This document shows positions 12,410 through 25,278 of a stretch of 64,000 bases of DNA, one piece after another. How positions within the stretch are numbered: the stretch's first letter is position 1; the number at the start of each line of letters is the position of its first letter. A model generated the notes under the pieces. It saw only the letters and a program-made list of their open reading frames with translations, was not told where the DNA came from and made no database searches. This DNA comes from Lantana camara (Eukaryota > Streptophyta > Magnoliopsida > Lamiales > Verbenaceae). The stretch lies in contig CM074858.1 in assembly GCA_037501455.1 (NCBI GenBank), positions 80,512,501 through 80,576,500 of the forward strand, in the 5' to 3' direction. A program made the translations under genes and the position numbers.

Positions 12410-15400
12410 TGTGACACCCCGTTTTCCGGCAAGCCAGGTACGAGGTCACGTGAGAGTTTTAATTTGGTATTTATGTGATTTAAGTGAATCACATGCCTAC
12501 GTGTCAACGTGTAACTCTATTTTTTATTATGTGCTCTTTAGGATTTATTTAAATTGTTCTTGCACTCAATTATCTAATAATTGCTCCTTAGAGACCTAAT
12601 TGTAATTAGACTGTTTTAGGGCCTTCGTGGCTACCTTGAGCTCGGGAATTCGAATTTGAATTCTAACCTTACCATTTAGTTCGTTTCGGTGATTCGGATT
12701 CAATGAATTAACCTTTTTAAATTTCTAAAGCCTTTTGATCGTCCTACCATTTAAAAATCTGATCCGAATGGATCGGACACTATCGACCCTACCCGTTTCT
12801 CCCTAACCGACCCGTTTTCAGCCCCTTTAAGGGCTGAACCCCTTTTCTTCCTTGCCCCATTTTCACGTGAAACACAAAGAGAGAGAGGAAGAGAAGAAAC
12901 ATTCCCCTTTTGGCCATTCAAGCTTTGAGCTCGGGCTTGCTTTATCCGGCCACCCGATCGAAGATTGAAGGTAAGATTTGTGATCCCCACTTTACGTGCT
13001 TCGATTCTACCCGATTGAATCTCTTTTCTCTGACCTATTTTCATGCCTTTGGAGAAGATGATGAATAGTGTAGAAATATGAATATTTGATCTCTTGCTCT
13101 CTAACTTAAATTAAACTCTCCAAGATTGATATATATTGTTTCTTTGAGTTTCTTTGTTGCTTAGTTTCAAGAATTCTTGTTGTTAGTTGTGTATTTTCAT
13201 GAAACTGCATTGTTGGAGCTTAAATGAGCTTAAATGGAAACTTTGTTTCTAGCTTGATCCATGCCTTCAAATTGAGTTATATGATAGAACACCTATATTT
13301 GAACTTATGCCTTGAATTTGAAATGTTTTGGTTAATATTTGGGGTGGTTTTGATGAACTTATTTTTCTCCCGTGTTAAGCCCTATTTTTACTGAGTTCCT
13401 TCTGCCCAGAATGACTACCCGGGCGGGTAGATTTTGAACTAAAAAGTACCGGGTGGGTACTTTAGTCCATAGGGTTTTCTGCACTTTTTTTCCCCGGCCG
13501 GGTACTCCCTAATACGACCTCCGATTGACCTAAATTTTGAACCCAAGGAAACCTCTTGAAGTCTAGAATATTCTAAAATTAGAATAACCTCAATATCGTT
13601 TCCCACTTGTGAGATATTATCTATGCTTTTTGGTGTCGCCACTTTACCGACAAACTGCGTTCATCCAACTTTGGGCCTACGCCATTTTCACATCATTTTG
13701 AACCATGATCCGTGCCAAATATCATTGGAATGCCCTATGTGTCTACTTTCATTTCCAATAAACAAAACCCAATTCCAATTTGTATAACTCAAGATATTCC
13801 CATTTTCCTACAGCGTTTGTATTTTCAATAATTGTCAATTTTTTCTAAACTTCGCCAAAACCGTTCTTCTTGCTTTCCTTTCACCCCTTTAGCTCCCGTA
13901 TGTGACTTATATGAATTATATGCTTAATTAAATGATAATTATGCTTTTATGTGACACTCGTTGGTCTTTACTTGCTTATACTTGATTGTTTGAACTCGTG
14001 CTTTATATATGAATTTAATTCGTTTGAGTAATTGAGCATATGAACACAATTACACCATTCCATGACTTTCTTATGCTTTATTTCATATTGAAACATGTCA
14101 TGAAAAGTTTCATCACTTCATAAACATTCTTATCGTGGGTTCTATTTTGAGTCGTGTCTCACAAGTACACCGTGTTTTCTTTCGTGTACAGTATTCTCCG
14201 AGGTGGAGACTTTCTAGCTTTGTGGTCTTTCTCATGATCTTTCTTGCAGATGGAGGTGAGGGTTTTCTTTTATAAATGACCTATAATCCTTTCATGCTCT
14301 AAATAGGCCAAATGGTTTCCATATTAAATAAATCGTATCTTTATACCGGCTATATACCGAAAATTGTTTATAAACTGTGTCGTGTTAACCCTGAGCCTGT
14401 TTTGTGAGATTCTGTTATTTCCCCCGGCTCTCCTAGCGCTGGGCTAGTCAGAGTGGATTCCTGTACCTGTTCTTGGGCCCAGGGGCTTGTGCATGGAGCG
14501 AACCGGGGAGGTATCGGGCCGACGGTGACCTCTTGCCCAAGTCCTACCCTTTTGGACTACCCGGATATCCGCCAGGAGGTTTGGTGGAAGATGGGGCTCC
14601 GGATCTAGGGGAGTCATGAACCCATAGGTCATCCTACCTGGATGGCGAGGGTTAGCTACCCAGACCATCATTGAAGAAGGAGGTTAACTTATACCTGTTT
14701 TCCCGTTAATTATAACTGTAATTGATTCCTGGTTCTGCTTGTTTCCTGTATACCTACTTGTCCCTGTCATTTAATAACTGAGAAGTGGAGTCCAAGATGG
14801 AATAAATACCCGTTCTCGTCGGGCCCCCTAAAATGTAATACATAGATATCCGTAACCTCTGGTATGCCTCCAGTCCCTGTTCAGCAGCTGGAGCCTATGG
14901 ATTGTTAACGTAAAATGGGCATCAACAGAGGGCGTACTGACATCGACACATGCATTGTATATCCTGCTTACCTTATTGCATGCTTAGACGTAATTCCACC
15001 CATATGTGTTATTAATTCTTGATTCATGTTACCTGTTTTAAATAACAAATCACGTATAGTGGGATTACGCCTGCCTGACAGCCTGCTTATATATATATGC
15101 GTGTGTTACCCCCCTTCACTTAGTCAGTTGGCTGACCCCTCCCTCTCGTTGTTTTTAGTGCCTGTCTTGCAGGTTCAGTGGTTGTTAGGCGGGAGTCTGT
15201 TGAGTTCTTTGTTCGAGTCTTGGTCCTGTACTCTGCAATGCACCTCTTGTATACTTCCTGTACTGTATGAGGCCTTGTAGGACACGTTGTATCTTTACCT
15301 TGCTTTATTGAACTCGGGACAGGTTTCTAGGGCCCTAGTTGAACCCATTTATGTGTTATTACCTTGTTTCGATTCGGGACAGGTTAGGATAGGATTTTGA

Positions 15401-15652
15401 ATTAGTTGAACCCCGTATTTACATTCCTACTTGAACCATAATTACATTGTTAATTGTGAGCATTCGTTGCCTTGTCTCTACATTCTTGTTCTTGTTGAAT
15501 TATTGGTACAGGGTCTAGCCCCGCCTAACGTAGGAGGTTTTTGTTTCTGTCTCCGTTCGCTGTGAGCTTGGTTCATGTATGGACTTTCCATTTCATGTGT
15601 GGACCGGGTTCATAGTGCGGGGGATGTGGGGCCCTCTGTTCAGGGTGTCACA
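12410..15652 (+). repeat. R6 5' LTR
   Basis: It runs from TGTGACACCCCG to GGGTGTCACA. The matching start recurs at 19117. A donor-like GAAG|GTAAGATT (12971) and acceptor-like TTTCTTGCAG (14249) bracket the palindrome cluster. A GC-rich conserved block lies at about 14420-14670. The inverted pair GTTAGGCGGGA (15184-15194) and CCCCGCCTAAC (15519-15529) lies near the 3' end, followed by the conserved TGCGGGGGATGTG motif of this superfamily. Confidence 0.9.
13415..13505. repeat. R6 5' LTR palindrome cluster (CTACCCGGGCGGGTAG type)
   Basis: Three dyads are seen: CTACCCGGGCGGGTAG (13415-13430), GTACCGGGTGGGTAC (13446-13460) and CCCCGGCCGGGTAC (13492-13505). Centre spacing is about 30 and 45 bp. 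The fourth member expected about 30 bp on is absent here but present in the 3' LTR. Confidence 0.75.
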
Positions 15653-15660
15653 TCCTAAAG

Positions 15661-15673
15661 TGGTATCAGAGCT
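15661..15673 (+). other. R6 primer-binding site (initiator tRNA-Met)
   Basis: TGGTATCAGAGCT lies 8 bp after the LTR end. It is complementary to the 3' end of plant initiator tRNA-Met, which primes minus-strand DNA synthesis. Confidence 0.93.
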
Positions 15674-18600
15674 CCAGGTTGCAAAACCGGAGTTCTAGTG
15701 TCATGTCATGTCGGGTCTAGGTCGTACGGCTTAGGAATTACCTATTAACATGCGCATTGCATTACTCTTGAGCCTTGAATTGCATTTCTTTCAGGACCTT
15801 ATTGGATTATATGCTATATCTTGCATCAATTTGTGGCCTTGGTGTTGAATACGTGACATAAGCATGCCCTAATCGCATGCATATATTCTTGAAATGAGTT
15901 ATGATTTACAGGTTACGAAGATAATATCAAACCACGGCTAATTTCTACAACTACTACAAGTACCACGGATTTTACATTCACCGAATGATGTGAGGAATGC
16001 ACCGGGGAGTCCTATACCGGAATTCGGGAACCATGACGTTCCCTCGATGGTGTTATGGTTCAAGGATTTGGATCCGAGATAGAAGGTTCGAGTTTGGATG
16101 GATTGACAAGTTCTACTGTGGTAGAGGGATAATTAGTGAAATAAGGGTTGATCGTGGGATAGTTGTAACTTAGAAGATTGACATATATATCTCTGCTACA
16201 TAGGATGCCTTATTTGGATTCCACAGGGTTATCTAACTCAAGAAAGAAACAAAGGAAGTCTTGGAGGTGTTCGAAATTTAGGTTTAGATCAACAAAGAGG
16301 CGAGGAAACTCAAGGCAAAATAGATCCATTGGATAATAAGCAACGAAGGATGTTTAACCGGCTTAATGAGATCATCTAATTTAGAATGTGAGCATTATTA
16401 CCGGATACATGACTTGACTGGGACTGCTTACACAAGGAGACTAGGTCGTAGAGCTTGGAAGTTTTTGATCCAAGAAGTGAAGAATGAGTTCAATGGATGA
16501 GAATCGAAATTCTTAAGTGGAATAAGAAGAGATGAATTGAGAGGCTTCGGATTTCGGAATAAGATAGAAGTTGGATTTGAAAGGAATCAAAGAAAATCAA
16601 TCAACGTGATAAATACATATCCATGGAAGGTGACAATGCTAAGGATTCTATCTTCGGCCGGATTTGAGTTCATCTTCTCGATCCAAGCTGAATTTTTGTG
16701 TTGTGAGGTTGAAGTGGGAAATGTAGAACAACAAATGGAAACTATAAAGAAAGGCAAAGAATCCTTAGAAGGAGATTACATGCTCAAGTGTAAGCAAGTA
16801 GACGACAAGTTCTACTATCGATTTGAATTCATAACAGAAATCAAAGGGACTTCATTCGAGATGACACTTGGAGAAAGATTCGGGACAACGAGTGGAAGAC
16901 CAATTATTAGGAAGAAGTCAAGATATTAAACCCATGGACGTAGAAGAATTTGGGTTCAAGTGTTCGTGATCTCGGACCATGGAGATATATAAGTTGAGGC
17001 AAGTAGATTAATAGAAATCTTGAAGACCGTGGGAAAACAAGAAATGATCAACAAGTCCAAGCAAGCCATGACTAGAGAAATGAGAACAAGCTGTTGAGTT
17101 CAAAACTTACCATAGCAGTCACAGGTTCAAAACATTCATGGCACGTGCATCATACGTCATTTTGAATTATTTTACTTTTCCTTAATTATATGCGTTGTGC
17201 ATCCCTAATTTCCATGATTGCCCTAATCTGTTGCATATTTAAATGATACGTGCATTGGCATCTTAATCCAACATGCATTGTTCAGTTTTGTTTATTGGAT
17301 AGGAACTTTCTCGATTAATCCACCAAATGCTACTTCGATCGGGCCACATTCGAATTTAGGAATGAAGAGAAATTTTGGGGTTACAAGTGTAGAATAATGG
17401 AAAAAGGAACCCATCGTCCCCGGAAAAGTAGAAATGAGATTTGGAGACTGAAAGAGAAAATGTAGAGGTTCGGGAAGTAGATCCGGAACTAGAGTGAAAG
17501 AAGAGCTCGATGACCATGATTTCAGAAGTTTTATAGCAAGTTTAAAGAATTTTGATAGGAGTTATTAAGGGGGAGAGCATGACTGGGAGATGATTTAGAA
17601 ATCCTAGGTTGTGCTTGAGTGGATTATTCTTAGAGGGAACAATGGAAATGTAAGGGTTAACAAGTAACCGGATCTTTACGAAAGATGCGTGATGAAGGGA
17701 AGATAGGGCACTCGATAAGATTTCAAGACTGAATTGGGAAGATCTAGCAGGTTATGAAGTATAGTAAATAATACATGGAAACATGGTATTGAAAATGAAT
17801 ATCAAGGTTGGAAAATAGACATGTGCTTCAAGGGACGAAGATAGGTATTTAGGGAGTTCTTGGGAAATGAAGCGACAAGGCCGAGTAAGGTTTGACTAAT
17901 GACATTCTCGGATATAATGTCGCGTCGTTACTTAGCTTCTGGCTATGGGAGATATGCAAACTTAAGTCTCCCATGATTGGACATATTGTATTCAACTTAC
18001 CGTGTCTCATAATTTGAAAATAATGGATCCGTGGAGAGTTTGCAAGAAGCGGTAAGAAAGGTAGTGAATAAGTGAAGCCGAGTCAATCACTATACTTGGT
18101 GACCAACATAGGGAGAGCAAAATTCAACAGTGGGCTTTGGAAGAAGAATACGTAAGAAAGATAATAACGTAAACAAGATGGATTATTGGCTCGTCAATTA
18201 TCTTTCATGGTGAGCCGGGATTGCTAATAGGGTTTGAGATGGGTATCCGAACTATTCGGGACAAGCTCGGGCATCCGAGGAAGGGACAATGAGATTGTGG
18301 TAAAGAATGAGTCGAACGGATTAAGATCAAGAGACATCTAAGGTTGGAACTTCGGACCATGGTATTTAATAAAGATAAGAGAATTAAACGTGGGACTTCA
18401 GACCGTGGAGTTCGGTAGAGAAAGAAAATGGATTAAGGATGGGACCGGGTGGTTCTTGTAATGTTGACACGTCGGGGAATCTCAGAGTTTACCACTACGA
18501 GCAAAGGAACCTTCAATAAAGAAATCAAGTAGATATCGGATTCACTACAGTGAAAAACCTCCAAACAATGGTGAACAGTACATTAACCATACATATCACG

Positions 18601-19080
18601 TGCATCATGCATTCCTTAATTCCTGTTATGTGTAATTGCTTGTTAGTTGCTTTTGGAGTGACCGAGTGCTTTAGTAAGACAAGGGTCGTGCTGTGCAATG
18701 GACTTTGCAACAAGTCGTCGGAGACCCTATCAAGAAGCTAGTGGCGGCTCAAGAAACTAAATTCAAACCATGAAGTTGATGTGGTGATTGAAGACCCATT
18801 TCGGGCTGGAGAACGAGTGGTGGGAGTTCGTTAAGTACTCCACTTCTGATACCGAGTTGGGGGATGGTTAGGATGGATTCAAACGGTGGGAGTTGAATCT
18901 CGTGTAGACCCTCCTATCGTGTGAGACGTCCGGACTACTCATGGTCGGATCTAATCCGTGAGCAGCATGAAGCCCCTTCGTGCTTGAAGACACTTTCCGA
19001 ACTAATTCCTGTGGGGAGATCGTGAACCCCACGTGGGATGAACATGGAGAGGTTGCTTAGAGTCCAGAACTCGAGGTAGT

Positions 19081-19116
19081 GGACCTCAGGACAGGTCCTT
19101 CTTAAGGAGGAGAGGT
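19081..19116 (+). other. R6 stem-loop and polypurine tract
   Basis: The stem GGACCT/AGGTCC (19081-19098) encloses CAGGAC, and CTTAAGGAGGAGAGGT then abuts the 3' LTR. It has the same position and AGGA loop as in R8-R11, with different arms. Confidence 0.8.
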
Positions 19117-20396
19117 TGTGACACCCCGTTTTCCGGTAAGCCAGGTACGAGGTCACTTGAGAGTTTTAATTTGGTATTTATGTGATTTAAGTGAATCACA
19201 TGCCTACGTGTCAACGTGTAACTCTATTTTTTATTATGTGCGCTTTAGGATTTATTTAAATTGTTCTTAGACTCAGTTGTCTAATAATTGCTCGTTAGGG
19301 ACCTAATTATAATTAGGGTGTTTTGGGGCCTTCGTGGCTACCCATTGAGTTCGTTTCGGTGATTCGGATTCAATGAGTTAACCTTTTTAAATTTCTAAAG
19401 CTATTTGATCGTCCTACCGTTTTAAAATCTGATCCGAATGGACCGGATACTGTCGACCCTACCCGTTTCTCCCTAACCGACCCTTTTTCAGCCCCTTTAA
19501 GGGCTGAACCCCTTTTCTTCCTTGCCCCATTTTGACGTGAAACACTAAGGGAGAGAGGAAGAGAAGAAACATTCCCTTTTTAGCCTCGGGCTTGCTTCAT
19601 CCGGCCACCCGATCCAAGATTGAAGGTAAGATTTGTGATCCCCTCTTTACGTGCTTCGATTCTACTCGATTGAATCTCTTTTCTCTTGCCTATTTTCATA
19701 CCTTCGGAGAAAATGATGAATAATGTATAAATATGAATATTTGATATCTTGCTCTCAAACTTGAATTAAACTCTCCAAGATTGATATATATTGTTTCTTT
19801 GAGCTTCCTTGTTGCTTAATTTCAAGAATGAATTGTTGTTAGTTGTGTATTTTCATGAAGCTCCATTGTTGGAGCTTAAATGATCTTTAATGGCAACTTT
19901 GTTTCCAACTTGATTCATGCCTTCAAATTGTGTTATGTGATAGAACACATGTATTTGAACTTATGCCTTGAATTTGAAGTGTTTTGGTTGAGATTTGGGG
20001 TGGTTTTGATGAACTTTGGTTTCTCCTGTGTTAAGCCCTGTTTTTGCTGCATTCCTTCTGCCCAGAATGACTACCAGGGCGGGTACTTTAGTCCAGAGGG
20101 TTTTCTGCACTCTTTTTCCCCGGCCGGGTAAATTTTTCCTTGTATTTTCCGCAGCCGGGTACTCCCTCATACAACTTCCGATGGACCTGAATTTTAAACC
20201 CACGGAAACCTCTTGAAGTCTAGAATATTCTCCAATTGGAATCACCTCAATATCTTTTCCCATTTGTGAGATACTATCAATTCTTTTTCGTGTCGCCACT
20301 TTACCGACAATATGCGTTCATCCAACTTTGGGCTTAGGCCATTTTCACCTCGTTTTGAACCATGAGCCGTACCACATGTCATTGGAAAGCTCTGTG
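19117..20396 (+). repeat. R6 3' LTR, interrupted by R7
   Basis: It matches 12410-13735 with scattered substitutions and small deletions. The palindrome region differs: CTACCAGGGCGGGTAC (20071-20086), CCCCGGCCGGGTAA (20118-20131) and GCAGCCGGGTAC (20151-20162). The LTR stops after GCTCTGTG where R7 begins. The remaining 2 kb is not found after R7, so it was probably lost in the deletion at 30751. Confidence 0.88.
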
Positions 20397-23300
20397 TGCG
20401 ACGCCCCGACAAAATCCCCGGACCTAGAGGGTCCCGCGAGGTGCCGCCCCCACGGCTTACTCAAGGTTTGCTAAGCACTTACCCTGATTCAGCCGCATAA
20501 GCGCAAAATAAAACTATGGTAACCTAGATTAACAACTCAAAGTGAAAACCAAAACAACTGAAAACACCGGACACGGTAACATAACTTAAAATAAAGGTAG
20601 TGGTCCTACAGCGAGAGTTCAAATACAAAACAAAATAACTGGACTTACATACCGACCCCGAGGAGGACGACGGCAAAACAAGTACGAGACAAGACTGAAT
20701 CTTTTCGCACTTATGCGGGGCTTAAGCTTACAAACGATATAGACATATACATTCCCCGAGGTGGGGTGTTATACATCAACATCAAAACAGCAGGCAAGAC
20801 AACTCTAACGTCTCTAATCCAAGGGCTGCTCACCTAACTCCTGGGTTCGCTCAAAAAGATCTGAAATACGGGTTAAAAGAGAGGAGTAAGTCAAACTGAC
20901 TTAGTGAGGTAGGCGGAAGAATGCAGAACTTTAAATAATGACAAAACCATACTCAATGCATGAGCAGGCAAGGAACAGTATACGTAGAATATACATGCAC
21001 ATGAACGAGCTATGAACAATCTCTCCCCTTTTATCACCTAAAACCAAAATCATAAAATAACTCCAAAAACCAGAGTCGGGGTATACCCCAACTAACAGTG
21101 GTCGAGAGTCCCACGTGCCCGTGAGATCATCTCTTCGGCTAGTCACTCGAGACCATCTCCGAATCTCCGAATGGTAGCGTCAACATTTGGGCGTTAACTC
21201 GCACAGCTATGACCGCGACCCGATACCGCTCAGCCGGTCTGATGTTGAGAGTAACACCGTGGCCCAGAACTACCCCGTGGGTGTCCCCACGAGTGCAATC
21301 AAGCAGTAAAAGAATAGAATAGCTCGTTAACAAGAACGGTACATTCTTTTCAAACCAAACGAAGGATTTGATGCAGTACTTATAGGTAAGAAATCATTTT
21401 TTTACTAACCAAATCATTTATGTTAAAACCAGTAACTAATAATCAAATATCTACATGCGTAGGTATAGCATGAAGGGAATAAAAATCGAAATCATAAAAT
21501 AAAGGTCTTAAGAAGGTTGGTCTAATAATATAGATATACGTATTTCAGTTTTAAAGGTAAAGTTTCCTCACCGTACTGATTCGCAACTGGTCCTAGTTCC
21601 CCTGACAACAAAACGGACACGATAAAAGTTTAGAAAGACAATTGATCTATCTAATTGTAATTAAAATTCTAATTTGACCCAAATCCATACTCACGGTAAT
21701 TATAATTGCAAACAATTCCGACGTAACAACAATTTTCGTAAAGCCAGAACTAATTAATGTACCAATTTATTGACAATTAATCATAAGTAACAAATAAAAA
21801 AAAAAAAAAAAAAGACTGACTATAGTTATTGTGTTATCATAATTAACAAAGTGTAGTAAAACCAAAGAAATTTAATTATTACCTACCAGCAGCATCAATA
21901 GCACCACATACTTAATAGAATATTACTAAAATGAGATTTCTACCGAAAATGCTATAATCAAATCATCAACTTGCAAAGAGAACCCAACTTTCAGTAATCC
22001 AAGGTATAAAAGTGTAAACCGGTAAGGACTACACATGCATGACTTCACTAATTTGTATTAAGAATTAATTTAAAAATGGATTTCCTCCTAATAACTCCAG
22101 TTGAATAAAAGAATATAAATATATGAAAAGCTATCAACATCACTAACAATCTGATATTGACTAAATTATTAAATCCCCAATATCCTTTATAATGTAAAAT
22201 ACTAAGAAACAAGGGACTTTGTGTTTTAATAATAAAGAGTTGTGTCGTGGTGGATATTTTAATAATACTTAGGGCAAATTACATCTAACTACCCTGAGGT
22301 TTGTCCTAATTACGAATCAGTCCCTCTTTTTTCATTTATTACATATCAACCCCTAAAAACACTGTTTCAATTACAAATCAGTCCCTCTTTAGGGGTTAAA
22401 ATGTAATTGAAACAGTATTTTTAGGGGCTAATATGTAATAAACGAAAAAAGAAGGACTGATTCGTAATTAGGGTAAACCTCAGGGTAGTTGGATGTAATT
22501 TTCCCTAATACTTATAATGATTACATGCAAATCTTATTTACAAGGTTGGGATAACACTTCTAAGCATTACAAACTAACTCCATTAATATTTAAGTTTTCT
22601 AATTTGAAAAATATTATACGTTTATTTACTAAAAAATCTAAACTAATAGATGATTTTTTTAATAATTTTATAAAAGATGAGTTCATCTCGTTAAAATTAA
22701 AGCAGAATTATTCGGTAGTATCAATAGCCCATCTTTAAAACATTTAATTAAGGTAAAACTAAGTTAATATTTTATAATCTCCTAAAAAAAAATCCCACAA
22801 CAAATTTGTTTCATCAAATTATTACTAATTAATTGATATTCTAGTTATTATCATGAAAATAAAATAAAATTCATGGTAAAGGTACAACAACAATCAATCC
22901 CTTATTACTAATTAATTGATATTCTAGTTATTTATAATCTCCGAACATATGCAGTTTAATTCAAACAAAATAATTCAAGAATAAAATGAGAGAGATGCGT
23001 ACCTTTCAGCTCTGACATTATGGACGTCTCTATTCCTTATTTATTCAGTTTTCTAATTTAAATGACTCATCCTAAAGATTTAACTCTACTACTGCTAAGA
23101 GAATATATGGCAATTGCAAACATAACAAAGGCAAGGTGTGGGTTAGTTCACCTTTCCCTTGTTTACACGTGTCCTGTATGACTAATTGCAGGACTTACAA
23201 TGGAAGAAGCTAGCCAAAATTAGAATTCACTAACTAGTAGTGTTATCTAAAGAAAATGGGTAAAATCCTAATAGTTTTGATTTGTTCGGCGTAGCTAATA

Positions 23301-23622
23301 TGTAAATCCCACAATACTCTCATGTTAGTTATTTTATGTTTAAATTATTTTAAATGTTACGAAAACATTTGGATCGAAAGATTGCTAGTATTAAATATTG
23401 AGTCTATTCCCAACTAATATTTAAAGAAAGTAAAATTTCATATATATACATTTTGTTAGGTAATTATGTATTTATTTTATGATTGTAATTTAATCTAGTA
23501 GCACTATAAATTTAAACGAATAAACAACGCAGTCGATATGCCACGTAATATGTATGCATGTTATGATCTGGTAATTTTCCTAATTTATCTCTTCTTACTT
23601 TTCTAGATATCGGGGTGTCACA
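20397..23622 (-). repeat. R7 3' LTR with an inserted MITE
   Basis: It runs from TGCGACGCCCC to GGTGTCACA (3.2 kb including the MITE). The matching 28995-30750 copy shows where the MITE entered. In minus sense it has an acceptor-like TATTTCAG|AT near 20860 and a GC-rich conserved block near 21100-21290. No palindrome cluster of the R2-R11 type is seen. An A-rich run lies near 21797-21815. Confidence 0.9.
22272..22505. mobile_element. Mutator-type MITE, 234 bp, foldback
   Basis: A 9-bp direct repeat TAATACTTA (22263-22271 and 22506-22514) flanks a 234-bp sequence that is nearly one long inverted repeat. GGGCAAATTACATCTAACTA at the left pairs with the complement of TAGTTGGATGTAATTTTCCC at the right, and the similarity runs into the centre. 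The other LTR of R7 has a single TAATACTTA at about 30715-30723 and no insert, so the empty site is in the same window. The 9-bp duplication fits the Mutator superfamily. It has no coding capacity and would need a transposase in trans. Confidence 0.95.
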
Positions 23623-25278
23623 ACTCTCCCCTCCTTGAAAGAATCTGGTCCCCAGATTCTCTCTGCTATTGGTAAATAATCTCGGATGGTGTTTCTTCAT
23701 CTTGTCTTCTATCTCCCAAGTAGCTTCTTCTGTCTTTTGATTCCTTCGTAATACTTTTACCATTGGAATCCTTCTATTCCGGAGTTCTTTATACTTGCGG
23801 TCCAAAATACACACCAATTTCTCCGTATATGTAAGATTTGGCTCTAACGGTATATCTTCTGATGGTATTACGTTAGATTCATCGGGGTAATATTTACGCA
23901 ATTGCGAGAAATGAAAAACATTGTGAATTCCCATAAGGTTTGGTGGTAGATCCAATCGGTATGCAACTTCTCCAACCCGTTATGTAATCTCGAATGGTCT
24001 AACATATCGTGGACTTAACTTTCCTCCTTTACCAAATCTTTGGATTCCTTTTCTAGGAGAGAGTTTGAGGAATACTCGGTCACCTACTTCAAACTCCAAT
24101 TTCTTTCTCCGGCGATCAGCATAACTTTTCTGGCGGTCTTGGCCAATCTTCATCTTCAATCTGATGGCTTGCACTTTTTCAATTAATCCTAAATTAGTTC
24201 TGGTTTTGTTACTCGATGGTGTCCATTCTCAGTTTGTTTCCATTCATCTAAATCCCAATAGAAGGGTGATCGACACTTTCTCCCGTATAGAGCTTCATAC
24301 GGGGCCATCCGGATAGAGGATTGATAACTGTTATTGTAGGCGAACTCTATCAATGCTAGTTGCTTGTGCCAACTCTCATTGTAGTCGAGGACACACATCC
24401 GTAGCATATCTTTGAGATACCCAATTAATCTTTCTGATTGGCCATCTGTCTGGGGGTGTGCTGCTGTACTAAATTGTAGCTTCGTACCTAGTTATCCTTG
24501 AATATCTTGCTATAATTTAGATGTGAACTTGGGATCTCGGTCGGATATGATACTAGCAGGAATTCCATGCAACTTGACAATTTCTTGAATGTAAATGCCT
24601 GCTAACTTCTTCACATTATCTGTGGTCTTGACAGGTAAAAAGTGAGCTGATTTTGTTAATCGGTCAATGATAACCCAAATGCTATCATATCCACCTCTGA
24701 CCCTTGGTAAACCCTACCTGAAAATCCATCGTAATCTCATCCCATTTCCAGGTTGGTATTGGAAGAGGTTGTAAACGTCCTGTAGGTTTCTGATGCTCTC
24801 CTTTTACCTACTGGCAAGTCAAACACACTTTTACAAAATCTACTATATCACGCTTCATTCCATTCCACCAATATTATTTCTTGAGATCTCTGTACATCTT
24901 GGTTCCGCCAGGGTGTACGGTGTACCTTGTTTTGTGAGCTTCATCCAATATCACACTTCGAAGAGAGGGTGGAACATATATCCTATCGCGGTGTCTGTCG
25001 ACTCCCAAATTATCTTGTTGTAGGGTAGCTTGTGGGTCAGTTTTGGCTCGTGTCAACTGCTCTTGACACCAATCATCCGCTATCTGGGTTTCATTTATTT
25101 GTGTTGTAAGATCTGGCGGTATGATAAGACTCATGAATTGTGTACGTGGTTGCATTTTCTGCTTGTCTCTTAAATTGATAGAACTTGTGGAATTAACTAA
25201 AATGTAAGATACCTCAGCCTTCCTGCTAAGTGCATCAGTCACCACATTGGCTTTACCAGGATGATATAAAATTTTCAA
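23512..25278 (-). pseudogene. R7 pol 3' part: integrase and chromodomain, broken
   Basis: Minus-strand fragments in order are: YHPGKANVVTDALSRK and HKTRYTVHPGGTKMYRDLKK, the His part of the integrase zinc-binding domain, ending in a stop at 24874-24876; then [19 protein letters not shown] (24407 downwards); the KLEFEVGDRVFLKLSPRKG segment (24174 downwards); and a chromodomain [20 protein letters not shown] with TEEATWEIEDKM (23955 downwards). Integrase would insert the cDNA. The last frame has no stop before the polypurine tract; it runs through it and about 110 nt into the LTR, to 23512. Frameshifts separate the pieces, so the product is not functional. Confidence 0.9.
23623..23659 (-). other. 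R7 polypurine tract and stem-loop
   Basis: In minus sense, GAATCTGG/CCAGATTC (8-bp stem, loop GGA; 23641-23659) is followed by TTTCAAGGAGGGGAGAGT and the LTR. The arms differ from GAATCCG/CGGATTC of R9-R11 by a paired change. Confidence 0.85.

Larger units (their letters stand above)
15653..19116 (+). other. R6 internal region, no recognisable gene
   Basis: The region holds a PBS, a leader resembling those of R8-R10, and then about 3.3 kb in which I recognise no Gag, protease, RT or integrase motif. The longest open frame (16537-16929, 130 codons) has no feature I can name. Weak internal repetition is visible: a GGCACGTGCATCAT-like module near 17139 and again near 18592. The last 0.75 kb resembles the R8 tail (30798-31511), including GAAGAC...CGAACTAAT...CGTGGGATGA. 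Shared non-coding tails suggest a common non-autonomous ancestor. Confidence 0.75.
12410..20396 (+). mobile_element. R6: non-autonomous LTR element (LARD-like), 3' end cut off by R7
   Basis: A 3.24-kb 5' LTR, a PBS, a 3.46-kb internal region without recognisable proteins, a polypurine tract and the first 1.28 kb of the 3' LTR are present. It is inserted in R3 integrase; the left flank is AATCC and the partner duplication is not visible. The LTRs differ by several percent with indels, so it is older than R7, which sits in its 3' LTR. Size and lack of coding capacity fit a large retrotransposon derivative. Confidence 0.85.

Noticed and set aside
16537..16929. 130-codon frame in the R6 internal region as a gene
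   Set aside because: No recognisable domain and nothing corresponding in the related R8 tail; kept only as part of the non-coding internal region.
21797..21815. A-rich run as the tail of a LINE or SINE
   Set aside because: It lies inside aligned LTR sequence; the sister LTR has the same place with a shorter, interrupted A run and no target duplication.
22517..22738. 73-codon frame in the R7 LTR
   Set aside because: AT-rich LTR sequence, not identifiable as any known protein, and not intact in the other LTR, which is truncated there.
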